Below, one piece after another: positions 54,756 to 63,825 of a DNA stretch of 64,000 nucleotides. Within the stretch, counting starts at the first letter, position 1. Every line of letters begins with the position of its first letter. The notes under the pieces are model-generated. The model made no database searches, had not been told where the DNA came from, and saw only the letters and a program-made list of their open reading frames with translations. Origin of the DNA: an uncultured Aquimarina sp. (lineage in GTDB: Bacteria; Bacteroidota; Bacteroidia; Flavobacteriales; Flavobacteriaceae); NCBI RefSeq assembly GCF_947492405.1, contig NZ_CANLMP010000002.1, positions 930,001-994,000 on the forward strand, written 5' to 3'. Made by a program: the position numbers and the translations under genes.

Positions 54756-55301
54756 GTGAGTCTAGAGCAACTCATAAAAAAATGTAAGAAACAAGATGCT
54801 AAGGCACAAGAACAACTATATAGATTATATGGTAGCAAACTATTCTCTATCTGTCTAAAGTATTCTAACAATTATGCAAGTGCCGAAGACACCTTGCAGG
54901 ATGCCTTTATTACAATTTTTGACAAAATAGCACAGTACAAAAGTAAAGGTTCTTTTGAGGGTTGGATAAAACGAATCACTATCAATACCGCATTACAAAA
55001 ATACCGAAAACAAAAAGTTTTTGAAATTATTGGTGAAGATCAAATAGAAGAGGTAGAAGTTGAAATAGATGAGGACAATGTTTCCTTAGATTATCTTCTA
55101 GAAATTATTCAGCAATTACCTGATAGATATCGGTTGGTATTTAATCTTTATGTGTTAGATGGTTATTCACATAAAGAAATTGCAGAAATGCTTACTATTT
55201 CGACAGGAACCTCCAAATCTAATTTGGCAAGAGCCAGAAATATTTTGAAAGAAAAAATAGAAACTAACCATGAACCACGCGTTCAGTCAATTGAAGGATG
55301 A
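54756..55301 (+). CDS. ECF-type RNA polymerase sigma factor
   Basis: A 181-residue sigma-70 family factor with a GTG start: region 2 (~10-85, QEQLYRLYGSKLFSICLKYS, then ASAEDTLQDAFITIFDKI) and region 4 (~115-165, LPDRYRLVFNLYVLDGYSHKEIAEML). No region 3 or 1. Such factors are usually released by an anti-sigma partner; the next gene, overlapping by four bases, is the likely partner. Confidence 0.93.
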   Translation: MSLEQLIKKCKKQDAKAQEQLYRLYGSKLFSICLKYSNNYASAEDTLQDAFITIFDKIAQYKSKGSFEGWIKRITINTALQKYRKQKVFEIIGEDQIEEVEVEIDEDNVSLDYLLEIIQQLPDRYRLVFNLYVLDGYSHKEIAEMLTISTGTSKSNLARARNILKEKIETNHEPRVQSIEG

Positions 55302-57001
55302 AGATGAGTGATAAAAAAAACATAGATAGATTGTTTCAGGAAAAGTTCAAAAATTTTGAAGTTACACCTGATGATGCTGTCTGGAAAAAAATTCAAGATC
55401 GAAAAAATAAAGATCGTAAACGAATACTTATTTTACCATTTTGGTATCGTATTGCTGGAGTTGCTGCATTAGTAGCAGTAATTTTATCTGTTGGACCTTT
55501 TTTACTGCCTGAGGACAACACCGAAGACTCCATAGTCGTTACTAAGAACTCGGAAAATACGGATAATTTATCTACCGAAAATCAAGAGAATACTACAGCT
55601 ATTCCTGATGATGGTCTTGTAAACACTCCAAAAAACAAAAATTCAAACTATAGTGATGGAGCATCCGAAAGTTCCAACGCCAATAATGAAGCTATTACGA
55701 ATAATTCCTTAAAAAATGATGATCAGAAAGATACTCCATTTGATATAACTTCAGATTCTAAATCTACCATTTCAGATGCTTATAAAAACCCTTCTGCAAA
55801 CAGTAATACCAATAAAGAGTCTATAACAACCTTCAACGCAACAAACAACAAAGGAATAGTTTCTAATAGAGGTGATCAGAAAAAAGACAACATCATATCG
55901 GAACAAAAAGCGGCAACATTTAATACGGTAGCTGAAACAGAAAAAACTAATACTTCTGAAATAAATAAAGAAAAAGTTGCTATTACGGGCACAACTATTA
56001 CTGCTAAAAATGGGATAGCGGAAAATAATAATGCAACTAATAATCAATTGGAAAATAGTACGAAAGACGAAAATCCATATTTTCAAAACCCAAATGACAA
56101 GGAAAATACTATTAAAGAGTATATTGCTAGCAACCCAGAAGAATCTGACAGTTCCAATAAAAAAGAAGTTCCTGACCAAACTTCGGATCCAAATCCGGAT
56201 AGCGGAAAAAAATCAATTTTTGAGGCTATAAAAGAAAAAGAAGAGAAGGAAAAAATTATAGCAGAAACCAAATCAGGTAAAAGATGGAATGTATCACCAA
56301 ACGTTGCTCCAGTGTACTATGATTCATTTGGGGGATCGTCTATCGATCCGGAATTCTCCGATAATAATAAACAAGGACAAGTTAACCTTAGCTACGGTAT
56401 CCAAGTTGCTTATTCAATTAACAAAAAGTTAAGTGTACGATCAGGAGTGAATAAAGTTGACGTAGGGTATAACACAGAAGATGTAGGGTTTGGAATTGCT
56501 TCTGTAGCTCGAGGAGACATTAACAATGGCTTTACAAATACCCAAAGTATTGTTGTCTCTGATTTTCAAGCTACACAAAGTAGCTTTACTCCTGCGCCTC
56601 CTGATATTAACGGTGAAGTTTTAGTAACATCGCAAAATCCCGGATTACTTAATCATAGTATTGGATATATAGAAGTACCATTAGAACTTAAATATTCGCT
56701 CACAAATTCCAAAATCGGAATTCATATGATCGGAGGAGTCAGCACACTGTTCTTAGAGGATGAGGAAGTATCTATCATTGCAGGTAGTTTTAGAAATGAA
56801 AACGTAGCGAGAGATGAAACTGTCAATGACATAAGCTTTAGTGGAAATATTGGTATAGGATTTGATTATAAGTTATCAGATCAATTCCAGATTAATATGG
56901 AACCTATCTTTAAATATCAATTTAATGGATTTAAAGAAAGTGCGGAAAGCTTTAGACCTTATTATTTCGGTATATATACAGGAGTAAGTTTCAAATTTTA
57001 A
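55298..57001 (+). CDS. membrane-anchored partner of the sigma factor with barrel-like C-terminus
   Basis: A 567-residue protein: a short cytoplasmic N-terminus (~1-45, DRLFQEKFKNFEVTPDDAVWKKI), one transmembrane helix (~50-68), a ~230-residue Asn/Ser/Lys/Glu-rich low-complexity linker (~70-315), and a beta-rich C-terminal part (~325-567) that ends GIYTGVSFKF like an outer-membrane barrel (PorT/OmpW-like pattern by eye). The N-terminal part fits the anti-sigma-like region seen in this position in Flavobacteria. The four-base overlap with the sigma gene supports a coupled system. An N-terminal helix joined to a barrel-like end through a long linker could bridge both membranes, but this is inference. 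Confidence 0.75.
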   Translation: MKMSDKKNIDRLFQEKFKNFEVTPDDAVWKKIQDRKNKDRKRILILPFWYRIAGVAALVAVILSVGPFLLPEDNTEDSIVVTKNSENTDNLSTENQENTTAIPDDGLVNTPKNKNSNYSDGASESSNANNEAITNNSLKNDDQKDTPFDITSDSKSTISDAYKNPSANSNTNKESITTFNATNNKGIVSNRGDQKKDNIISEQKAATFNTVAETEKTNTSEINKEKVAITGTTITAKNGIAENNNATNNQLENSTKDENPYFQNPNDKENTIKEYIASNPEESDSSNKKEVPDQTSDPNPDSGKKSIFEAIKEKEEKEKIIAETKSGKRWNVSPNVAPVYYDSFGGSSIDPEFSDNNKQGQVNLSYGIQVAYSINKKLSVRSGVNKVDVGYNTEDVGFGIASVARGDINNGFTNTQSIVVSDFQATQSSFTPAPPDINGEVLVTSQNPGLLNHSIGYIEVPLELKYSLTNSKIGIHMIGGVSTLFLEDEEVSIIAGSFRNENVARDETVNDISFSGNIGIGFDYKLSDQFQINMEPIFKYQFNGFKESAESFRPYYFGIYTGVSFKF

Positions 57002-57088
57002 GACAATGAAAAAGAAAAGTAACTAAATGTGTTTTAGGTTATTTTAGTTGGTTAGGTTGAATTATTGCTCTAGGGAAGCAATGATGAC

Positions 57089-57125
57089 AAAGCTGTTTCT
57101 GGGGAGGAACAGCTTTTGTTTTTAA
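57089..57125 (+). terminator. terminator after the sigma factor operon
   Basis: An 11-base stem with one G-T pair (57089-57099 with 57106-57116) and a 6-base loop, followed by TGTTTTT. Confidence 0.75.
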
Positions 57126-57137
57126 AAAACCTTCTTA

Positions 57138-57896
57138 TCACAATTGATCAGATTGTAACTTATCCAAAATGACTTTGTGTGTGTTTATATTAAGCCCTTT
57201 CTTATGCTCTTGAGTCAATCCCTCAGTTGAAATTTCTTTATGCACAAAAGCCCTCATTTTTCCTGGACTCCCACTAAAAAATGTATATGAAAATCTTTTT
57301 TTATTATCTAGGAATGTTAAAGGAACTATAGGTATCTGATGATCAATTGCTAACCTAAATGCCCCATCCTTAAAATCATCAAGCATAATAGATTCATCTT
57401 CTGGAACGCCGCCTTCTGGAAATATACAGATACTTGTCCCATCGTGTAACCTAGCTTGCGCTCGATCAAAAACTTCTTTCCTACTTTTTTGACTATTTCT
57501 ATCTACAAGAATACAAGTTCTCTTATAGAAAAAACCAAAAATAGGAATCTTGGCTAGTTCTTTTTTTCCAACAAAAACAAAAGGATTCTTCACACAATAC
57601 AACATTAACATAATATCTGCCATAGAAGTGTGATTGGCAACAAACATATAGCTCTTATGAGCGTCCACTTTTGCTTCTTTTTTTAGTCTGGGAACAAAAC
57701 CGCTACCAAACAGCACAATTTTAGCCCAGAATCTGGCAACAACAAAAAACTGTGGGTACCACTGTTCTCTTGATGTTAATATCAGCAAAATTGGAAATAA
57801 TATAATAATAGGAATTCCCATCATCATATAAAACCAAATTCGCCAAAGAAGAATCAATATGTATCTAATGATAAACATAGCCGCAAAAATACACAA
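57138..57896 (-). CDS. plsC: 1-acylglycerol-3-phosphate O-acyltransferase
   Basis: A 252-residue membrane protein: N-terminal helix (~10-42), acyltransferase motif I NHTSMAD (H89 and D94, the HX4D signature), FVGKKELAK motif II and FPEGG motif III (~157-161). It adds the second acyl chain to lysophosphatidic acid. The start used is the first ATG; a second ATG 6 codons later is possible. It is divergent from trpS with only 56 bases between its first ATG and the trpS ATG. Confidence 0.88.
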   Translation of the reverse strand: MCIFAAMFIIRYILILLWRIWFYMMMGIPIIILFPILLILTSREQWYPQFFVVARFWAKIVLFGSGFVPRLKKEAKVDAHKSYMFVANHTSMADIMLMLYCVKNPFVFVGKKELAKIPIFGFFYKRTCILVDRNSQKSRKEVFDRAQARLHDGTSICIFPEGGVPEDESIMLDDFKDGAFRLAIDHQIPIVPLTFLDNKKRFSYTFFSGSPGKMRAFVHKEISTEGLTQEHKKGLNINTHKVILDKLQSDQL

Positions 57897-57900
57897 TTGG

Positions 57901-57932
57901 TTTGAGCTATCTGAACAAAAAAATTACCTTTG
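57901..57932 (+). promoter_or_regulatory. trpS promoter (Bacteroidetes consensus)
   Basis: TTTG at 57901-57904 and TACCTTTG at 57925-57932 are spaced by 20 bases, fully matching the -33/-7 consensus TTTG and TAnnTTTG. The ATG of trpS follows 20 bases later. Confidence 0.8.
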
Positions 57933-57952
57933 CCAGAAACTATAAAATTACT

Positions 57953-58921
57953 ATGGCAAGAATTCTAACAGGAGTCCAAAGTACAGGAACACCTCATTTA
58001 GGAAACTTATTAGGAGCGATCATTCCAGCTATTCATATGGCAAATCAACCAGAGAATGATTCCTTTTTGTTTATTGCAGATATGCATTCATTAACACAGA
58101 TTAAGGATGCTAAAATACTAAGAGAAAACACCTACTCTACTGCTGCAACCTGGCTGGCTTTTGGTTTAGATATAGAAAAAACTGTATTTTATCGCCAGAG
58201 TGATATTCCACAAGTTACAGAATTATCATGGTATCTTAGTTGTTTCTTTCCGTATCAAAGGTTAACTCTAGCACATTCATTTAAGGATAAAGCGGATCGA
58301 TTAGAAGATGTAAATGCAGGGTTGTTTACATACCCGATGCTAATGGCCGCTGATATTTTATTGTATGATGCAGAAATTGTTCCTGTAGGAAAGGACCAGG
58401 AACAACATATAGAAATGACCAGAAATGTAGCAGAACGTATCCATAATCAGGTTGGAGAACTTTTTGTCTTACCAGAAGCACAATTTCAGAAAGAAACGAT
58501 GTATGTTCCAGGAACGGATGGTGCTAAAATGAGTAAGTCTAAAGGCAATACCATTAATTTATTTTTACCAGATAAAAAACTACGTAAAAGTATTATGGGA
58601 ATTCAAACCGATAGTACTCCAATGGAAGAGCCTAAAAATCCTGATACGTGTAATGTATTTGCATTATATCAATTGGTAGCATCAGAAGAGCAATTAGTAG
58701 AAATGCGTGCCAATTACTCCGGTGGCAATTACGGATACGGTCATGCCAAACAAGCGCTATATGAAGTCATAATAGACAAGTTCTCTGAAGAACGTGAACG
58801 CTATAATTATTACATGGATAATCTAGAAGAAGTGGATAAGGCACTAGCAATTGGTGCTGAAAAAGCTTCAAAAGTGGCAAATAAAGTCCTTTCTAGAGTA
58901 CGTGAGAAGGTTGGATACTAG
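57953..58921 (+). CDS. trpS: tryptophanyl-tRNA synthetase
   Basis: A 322-residue class Ic synthetase with the HIGH-equivalent TPHLGN (~13-18) and the KMSKS loop in GAKMSKSKGN (~200). The ATG at 57953 (MARILTGVQSTG) is taken as the start: it matches the family's N-terminus and lies right behind the promoter, while an upstream frame start would lie inside the promoter. It charges tRNA-Trp. Confidence 0.96.
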   Translation: MARILTGVQSTGTPHLGNLLGAIIPAIHMANQPENDSFLFIADMHSLTQIKDAKILRENTYSTAATWLAFGLDIEKTVFYRQSDIPQVTELSWYLSCFFPYQRLTLAHSFKDKADRLEDVNAGLFTYPMLMAADILLYDAEIVPVGKDQEQHIEMTRNVAERIHNQVGELFVLPEAQFQKETMYVPGTDGAKMSKSKGNTINLFLPDKKLRKSIMGIQTDSTPMEEPKNPDTCNVFALYQLVASEEQLVEMRANYSGGNYGYGHAKQALYEVIIDKFSEERERYNYYMDNLEEVDKALAIGAEKASKVANKVLSRVREKVGY

Positions 58922-58966
58922 TTTACTTAATTTTATTAAAAAGTAATAGTTTCTAGGACAAATCAT

Positions 58967-59004
58967 AAAAATGCAGATTAGTTATAACTAATCTGCATTT
59001 TTTT
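58967..59004. terminator. bidirectional terminator between trpS and the hydrolase gene
   Basis: A perfect 28-base palindrome (58971-58998) flanked by A and T runs (AAAA before, T7 after). It stops trpS on the plus strand and can stop the hydrolase gene on the minus strand. Confidence 0.92.
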
Positions 59005-59010
59005 ATAACA

Positions 59011-60484
59011 CTACCTTATAGAATCTCCTTTATAGACTTTCATCTCCAGTAGCTCATATTCTTTTGCTAAACTACTTGGATCTTTACGCTCATCATTTTT
59101 TACATGTCTATCGAAAAAAGAAGTTACGAGTTGGGTGGTAATTTTCATCCCTAATGTAGCATCTATGGATCCCGTTCCTGCAATTGATTGTAAGGGGATC
59201 ATAAATGGAATATCCATAAAGTTTGGATGTCCAGATTGAAGTAACTTACTTTCATAAAAATAATCAGTACTCTTATGTCTATAAACATGCGAATTGATAT
59301 CTTCATGTTCAATAGGCCAATCTGCAGAAATATATAAGAATGGTTTATGGTAAATAGTATCCATCATTTCCCCCCCATTGAATTCCATCTAAGTTAGCTG
59401 CTGCTTTTATTCTATGATCTTTTATCATTACTTGTCCTGCAGCTCCACCACCTCTGGAGTGGCCAAATACACCAATTTTATTTAAGTCTAGTCTTTCTTT
59501 AAAAAAACCTTTATCATTCCAATTCTCTAAAAGATCAATAATATCAACCATATCATTTGACCACCTTTCTACCATATCACTTACAAAATATCCTTTTGAT
59601 GCCTTTCTTAAGATTGCATGACGTTCTTCAAAAGAAATGTTAGCGCTAAAAGCATCCTTTATAGGAGTAATATGTTTCATGGATTCTTTACTTTCATTTG
59701 ATTGATACTCATAATCAAAAAACTTCATTGTACCATCAGGAAAAGTAGCACCTAAACTTTCGTACGTATGAGTCATATTTATAATAACATATCCTTGACT
59801 TGCAATTTCTGTTAATAGGGCATAATATCCTGTAGATTTGGATCCATAACCGTGAGAAAAAATCAAAACAGGAAATGTTTCTTTTGCAATAGTTATATCT
59901 TCATATACATGGGTTTTCACCCTGTCCAGATAATTAATAGTAAAAGAAGGTAAAAAACCCATACTATATTTATTTATAAAACCTAAGCGATTGGCTTGAT
60001 CTACGTATGGTTCTCTTTTACCAGAAACAGTAGTTGTTGATGGATACCAGATTTTGACCATTAATTCTCTTTTATCATTTGGGTCTTTTGTAATAACTTC
60101 ATCTTGATCTGTTTTCACATGAATCCACTTTGTACCTACTTTATACGCTCCTGTAGGTTCTGGTAAAGAAAATACTGGAAGTAGGATTGGTAAGATCCAG
60201 CCCACAATCAATAACATTATCAAACCTAAATATCCTAAACCTCTACGAAATGTTAATTTATAAGGTTTATTTATATCTATAACATACATTCTCCATATCA
60301 ATATTACCATCAATAAGTAAGCAGGAGTCATTTGCCAACGCCAACCTTCGACACTAAAATGTAAAATCATCAAAAGGCATATAGAAAGTATCCAATATTT
60401 TTTTGGAATTTTCTTAATAGATTGACGTTTTACAAATGGTAGAATTGTTACAAAAAATAATAAGATGATTTCTAAAGCTCTCAT
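59011..60484 (-). pseudogene. alpha/beta hydrolase (PAF-acetylhydrolase-like), frameshifted at a G7 run
   Basis: Two overlapping frames form one gene. The upstream piece (59345-60484) has about four N-terminal membrane helices (~1-110), the VLIFSHGYGSKSTGYY oxyanion region, the nucleophile motif GHSRGGGA and NLDGIQWG. The downstream piece (59011-59388) continues with DTIYHKPFLYISADW and a C-terminal histidine candidate (VTSFFDRHV). The switch falls in a run of seven G (59370-59376, C7 on the plus strand); removing one G joins the frames as DGIQWGEMMDTIYHKP. The family cleaves ester-linked acyl groups of phospholipids or similar esters. Phase variation, sequencing error or true decay are possible; lack of further damage argues against long decay. 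Confidence 0.8.
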
Positions 60485-60623
60485 TTTTTAGAGATAAATT
60501 GTTATTCTAGTACAAGATTTCTAAAATAACGCCGATCAATATTTTTAATCGATAAACAACTCATTTAGCTTCCTTTTCTACCCTTTTAGTACTTTTCGAG
60601 TTGTATGCTCTGATAAAAATTAA

Positions 60624-60691
60624 AACTAAAAAATTAGTTCAAACTAAATATTTAGTTTATATTAGCATTCTCAAACTAAAATATTAGTTTG
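60624..60691. promoter_or_regulatory. three dyad operators upstream of blaI-like gene
   Basis: Three palindromes lie in the 90 bases before the BlaI-like gene: AACTAA-AAAA-TTAGTT (60624-60639), the perfect 18-mer AAACTAAATATTTAGTTT (60641-60658), and CAAACTAAAATATTAGTTTG (60672-60691). All share the ACTAA/TTAGT arms. BlaI/MecI repressors bind dyads of the type TACTA-TAGTA, so these are probable operators for autorepression. Confidence 0.75.
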
Positions 60692-60713
60692 AAAACTATA
60701 AAGAAATTAACTT

Positions 60714-61076
60714 ATGAAACAGTTGACCAAAGCTGAAGAAGATATTATGAAAATCCTATGGAATCTAGAGGAAGGTAGCGTTATTGCCATTCTGGAACAG
60801 TTACCAGAACCAAAACCAGCTTATAATACTGTTTCTACGATTGTAAGAATATTAGAAGACAAAGGTTTTGTAAACTATAGAAAAGAAGGAAGAATCCACA
60901 TTTATATCCCTCTTGTTAAAAAAACAGAATACAGTAACCAGAGCATTAACAAATTGATTGATGGGTACTTTCAAGGGTCTTTTAAGAGTATGGTTTCTTT
61001 TTTTATGAAAAAAAATGACATCAGTATTGCCGAAATGGAAGCAGCAATGAGAGAAATAAATAAAGAAGAAGAATAA
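60714..61076 (+). CDS. BlaI/MecI/CopY-family repressor
   Basis: A 120-residue repressor with a winged helix (~1-75, LTKAEEDIMKILWNLEEGSV and PAYNTVSTIVRILEDKGFV) and a C-terminal dimerisation helix set. It begins the pair with the M56 membrane peptidase two bases downstream. In BlaR1/MecR1 systems the peptidase cleaves the repressor on sensing a signal. The target here may be the pair itself. Confidence 0.92.
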   Translation: MKQLTKAEEDIMKILWNLEEGSVIAILEQLPEPKPAYNTVSTIVRILEDKGFVNYRKEGRIHIYIPLVKKTEYSNQSINKLIDGYFQGSFKSMVSFFMKKNDISIAEMEAAMREINKEEE

Positions 61077-61077
61077 T

Positions 61078-62508
61078 ATGATACATTATATATTACAAAT
61101 CATAGCGTTTCAACTACTTTTTTTAATAACATATGATCTATTTCTAAAAAAAGAAACATTTTTTAATTGGAATAGAGCATATCTTCTTATGACTCCTATC
61201 CTGAGTTTTTTGCTTCCTCAGGTTCAATTGGATTTTATAAGGCAAAATATTCCAACAGCATATACCATACAATTACCCGAAGTACTTATTACAAGTACTC
61301 CGATGCAGGTGCATCTTTTACCCGAAGTTATTATCGGATCTGAGAGTAATCTATCAAATTACATTTCTTTGATACCCATTTTTGGATATTTATGGTATCT
61401 GGGAGTGGTAGCAAGCTTATTTTTATTTCTTTACAAAATTTTCAAAATACTAAACCTTAGAAAATCTGGTACTAAAGTAAACACAAAAAATATTACACTT
61501 ATATCATTACCTGATACAACAACAGCATTTTCTTTTTTCAATACGATCTATATTGGGACTAATCTTTCGGAAATTAAAAAAACCAATGTTTTACTTCATG
61601 AAAAAATCCACGTAAAAGAATATCATTCTATAGATCTTGTTTTTTTTGAAATGTTACGGATTTTATTTTGGTTTAATCCGTTGATCTATATATACCAAAA
61701 TAGAATAGCCATGCTTCAGGAATATATTGCAGATGCTAAGGCTATAGCGGAAACTAGTAAAAAAGAATACTATCAGAATCTATTGTCTCAGGTTTTCCAA
61801 ACAGAGAAAATTTCATTTATTAATACTTTTTTCAATCATTCATTAATCAAAAATCGACTTATTATGTTACAAAAATCAAAATCAAAGAAAATCTTTCAAT
61901 TAAAGTATCTATTATTACTACCTGTAGTGTGTATGATGTTAGTGTACACTTCTTGTGCCGAAGATTCCCCCCAAGATGTTCCGGAAATTGCAAAACAAAA
62001 TTCTATTCTTGAAAAGATTACTGCTTTAAAAAATGAAATTGAATTACAAGGAGGTTTGTCTTCAGAAGAAGAAAAACAATTAAAAGGTTTGGTGGCCAAA
62101 CTAACAAATGATGTTTCAAAATCGAAATATCAGTATGTACCAGGTTCTAAAGATGTACCTTTTGTCCATTTGGACAAAACCCCCGTTTATCCTGGTTGTT
62201 CTGAAGCTTCTTTAACTGAAAGTAAAAAATGTTTTTCTCAGAATATTTCAAGATTTGTTGGATCTGAGTTTAATATTAAACTTGCAGAAGATCTTAATCT
62301 AAAAGGAATTCAAAGAATATATGTGCGATTTAAAATAGATACCAATGGTCAACTAACTGACATAAAATCAAGAGGCCCACTACCAGAATTAGAAGAAGAA
62401 GCGATTAGAGTGATCAAAAAACTTCCTAAAATGACTCCAGGAGAAAAAGATGGAAAACCTGTAAATGTTTTATATTCATTGCCCATAGTTTTTGAGATAA
62501 AGAAATAA
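61078..62508 (+). CDS. BlaR1/M56-family membrane peptidase with TonB-like end
   Basis: A 476-residue protein: N-terminal transmembrane helices (~5-22, 35-50, 100-122), zinc-peptidase motif HEKIH (174-178) with the downstream glutamate region YIADAKAIAETS, another helix (~283-298), then an extracytoplasmic part whose last 80 residues resemble a TonB C-terminal domain (YVRFKIDTNGQLTDIKSRGP, then EEAIRVIKKLPKMTPGEKDG). This M56 plus TonB layout is common in Bacteroidetes and replaces the penicillin-binding sensor domain of BlaR1, so the signal is unlikely to be a beta-lactam. It follows the repressor by one base. Confidence 0.92.
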   Translation: MIHYILQIIAFQLLFLITYDLFLKKETFFNWNRAYLLMTPILSFLLPQVQLDFIRQNIPTAYTIQLPEVLITSTPMQVHLLPEVIIGSESNLSNYISLIPIFGYLWYLGVVASLFLFLYKIFKILNLRKSGTKVNTKNITLISLPDTTTAFSFFNTIYIGTNLSEIKKTNVLLHEKIHVKEYHSIDLVFFEMLRILFWFNPLIYIYQNRIAMLQEYIADAKAIAETSKKEYYQNLLSQVFQTEKISFINTFFNHSLIKNRLIMLQKSKSKKIFQLKYLLLLPVVCMMLVYTSCAEDSPQDVPEIAKQNSILEKITALKNEIELQGGLSSEEEKQLKGLVAKLTNDVSKSKYQYVPGSKDVPFVHLDKTPVYPGCSEASLTESKKCFSQNISRFVGSEFNIKLAEDLNLKGIQRIYVRFKIDTNGQLTDIKSRGPLPELEEEAIRVIKKLPKMTPGEKDGKPVNVLYSLPIVFEIKK

Positions 62509-62558
62509 GAATCTCATTATGAATTGTCCTGAAATAGGTTGACAGTTTTATATTAAAA

Positions 62559-62601
62559 TGAAAGGGCTGGTTAGAAAGCTTTCTAACCAGCCCTTTTTTA
62601 T
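62559..62601. terminator. bidirectional terminator
   Basis: A perfect 36-base palindrome (arms AAAGGGCTGGTTAGAAAG and complement, 62561-62596) followed by T runs on the plus strand and A-rich sequence before it, between the convergent peptidase and lipoprotein genes. Confidence 0.9.
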
Positions 62602-62622
62602 GCCAACATTTGTCAACTGATA

Positions 62623-63240
62623 TTAACGTTCAAAACCTTTCTCTACTGAAAGTATGACATTAAAAGTTCCATTTTCTTTATTAGTAATTACCGGATATTT
62701 ACCCGCTTTTACCACATTACCTTGTAATCCTAGTTCTTTGGAGATTTCTGCATCAAGAATCAATGAATCTTCTACTGTAAAGACATTATCTTTGAACAAA
62801 CCTTCTTCCTGATAAAACTGTAATCCTGCAATTTTTTCATTTAAGGCAAATGGTATCGAGGCTTTTCTCGGATCTATATCTACCTCCAATTTATCTCTAA
62901 AGGAAAGGAAATCTCTAGGATCTAATTTTTCGTAGATTATCCAAGGATCCCAAATATCAATCCAACAAGGTACAAACCAACATGGATCATAAAAGATAGG
63001 GATACATATTTTTTCGAAACCACATATTCCGTTAAGTGAAGAGAAACATCTCCCCTGAAACCTTAGTCCTCTTTCAAAAATATAGTAACATCGATAAGAA
63101 ATCCATTTACCTTCTGCTTCTATTTGGTTATTACTTTCATTTACCTCCACAATAGAATTTGTTTCTTCTACTGTTTCTTTTTCACAAGCGTAGAATACTC
63201 CAATTGCTATTGCTACGGCTAAAAAAAATACTTTTTTCAT
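62623..63240 (-). CDS. hypothetical lipoprotein, Cys/Trp-rich middle
   Basis: A 205-residue lipoprotein: signal peptide with lipobox FYAC (C19), then an acidic stretch, a Cys- and Trp-rich middle (~48-108; CGFEKICIP, DPCWFVPCW) and a C-terminal part of about 90 residues without recognised domain. At least six cysteines in the middle may form disulfides. No family was recognised. Confidence 0.7.
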   Translation of the reverse strand: MKKVFFLAVAIAIGVFYACEKETVEETNSIVEVNESNNQIEAEGKWISYRCYYIFERGLRFQGRCFSSLNGICGFEKICIPIFYDPCWFVPCWIDIWDPWIIYEKLDPRDFLSFRDKLEVDIDPRKASIPFALNEKIAGLQFYQEEGLFKDNVFTVEDSLILDAEISKELGLQGNVVKAGKYPVITNKENGTFNVILSVEKGFER

Positions 63241-63646
63241 ATTATTTAGGTTTTAAGATTAAAAAAATCCCCATTACGACTGATTGTTGGCATTCCAATC
63301 GTTATAGGGATATATGGTGAAACAATTCTTTCTTTTAATAATTTAAAAGAGTTGTTTTATTAGTAAAACTTTTAAAAAGGGAAATATGGCGCTAAAGTAC
63401 TATCAATTTATCTGTGTGTAATGGGGTATAAACCTGTTTTTGTCTAAGTTGTTTAACTAATAATCATCTAGATTTTAGCAGATGATTTTGTATGAATAGT
63501 TCCTGGATAATGAATGAAGAAGTCTTTCTTACTTGCATTTTCAAACCAGAATGAGATAACCTTTCGGCTTTTACTAACCCTAGTTTTATTAAAAAAGTAG
63601 TAACTTTAAGTAATCTCTATGTTGAGATTCATCTAAATATCAAAAA
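63241..63646. other. intergenic region without a supported gene
   Basis: About 400 bases upstream of the lipoprotein gene. It holds no long frame; several stretches of AT-rich sequence and no clear terminator. Nothing functional could be assigned. Confidence 0.5.
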
Positions 63647-63802
63647 ATGCTAAAATCAAGAACAAAACAATCAACATTGACCTCTTTTGAAACGTCAATG
63701 TCTTCTTCTATTATTTTAAAAAAGTCTCTTAGAAAAATAATGGGTGATTATGATAGAGGTGACAGCTACAAACCAAATAAGCATCTGAATCACGGTGGAT
63801 AA
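63647..63802 (+). CDS. possible small peptide precursor (51 aa)
   Basis: A 51-codon frame starting MLKSRTKQSTLTSFETSMSS and ending in a hydrophilic tail KPNKHLNHGG (residues 42-51). The N-terminal part is Ser/Thr-rich with a basic helix in the middle (IILKKSLRKIMG). The pattern of an amphipathic leader and a short charged tail with a Gly-Gly end is suggestive of a RiPP or signalling precursor, but no family match was recognised and the region has no other supporting feature. Confidence 0.35.
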   Translation: MLKSRTKQSTLTSFETSMSSSIILKKSLRKIMGDYDRGDSYKPNKHLNHGG

Positions 63803-63825
63803 AGAAATCAAATAGTTTTTTAGAT

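Noticed and set aside
61896-62099. Minus-strand frame inside the M56 peptidase gene
   Set aside because: A shadow of a well-supported gene; no start signal or domain.
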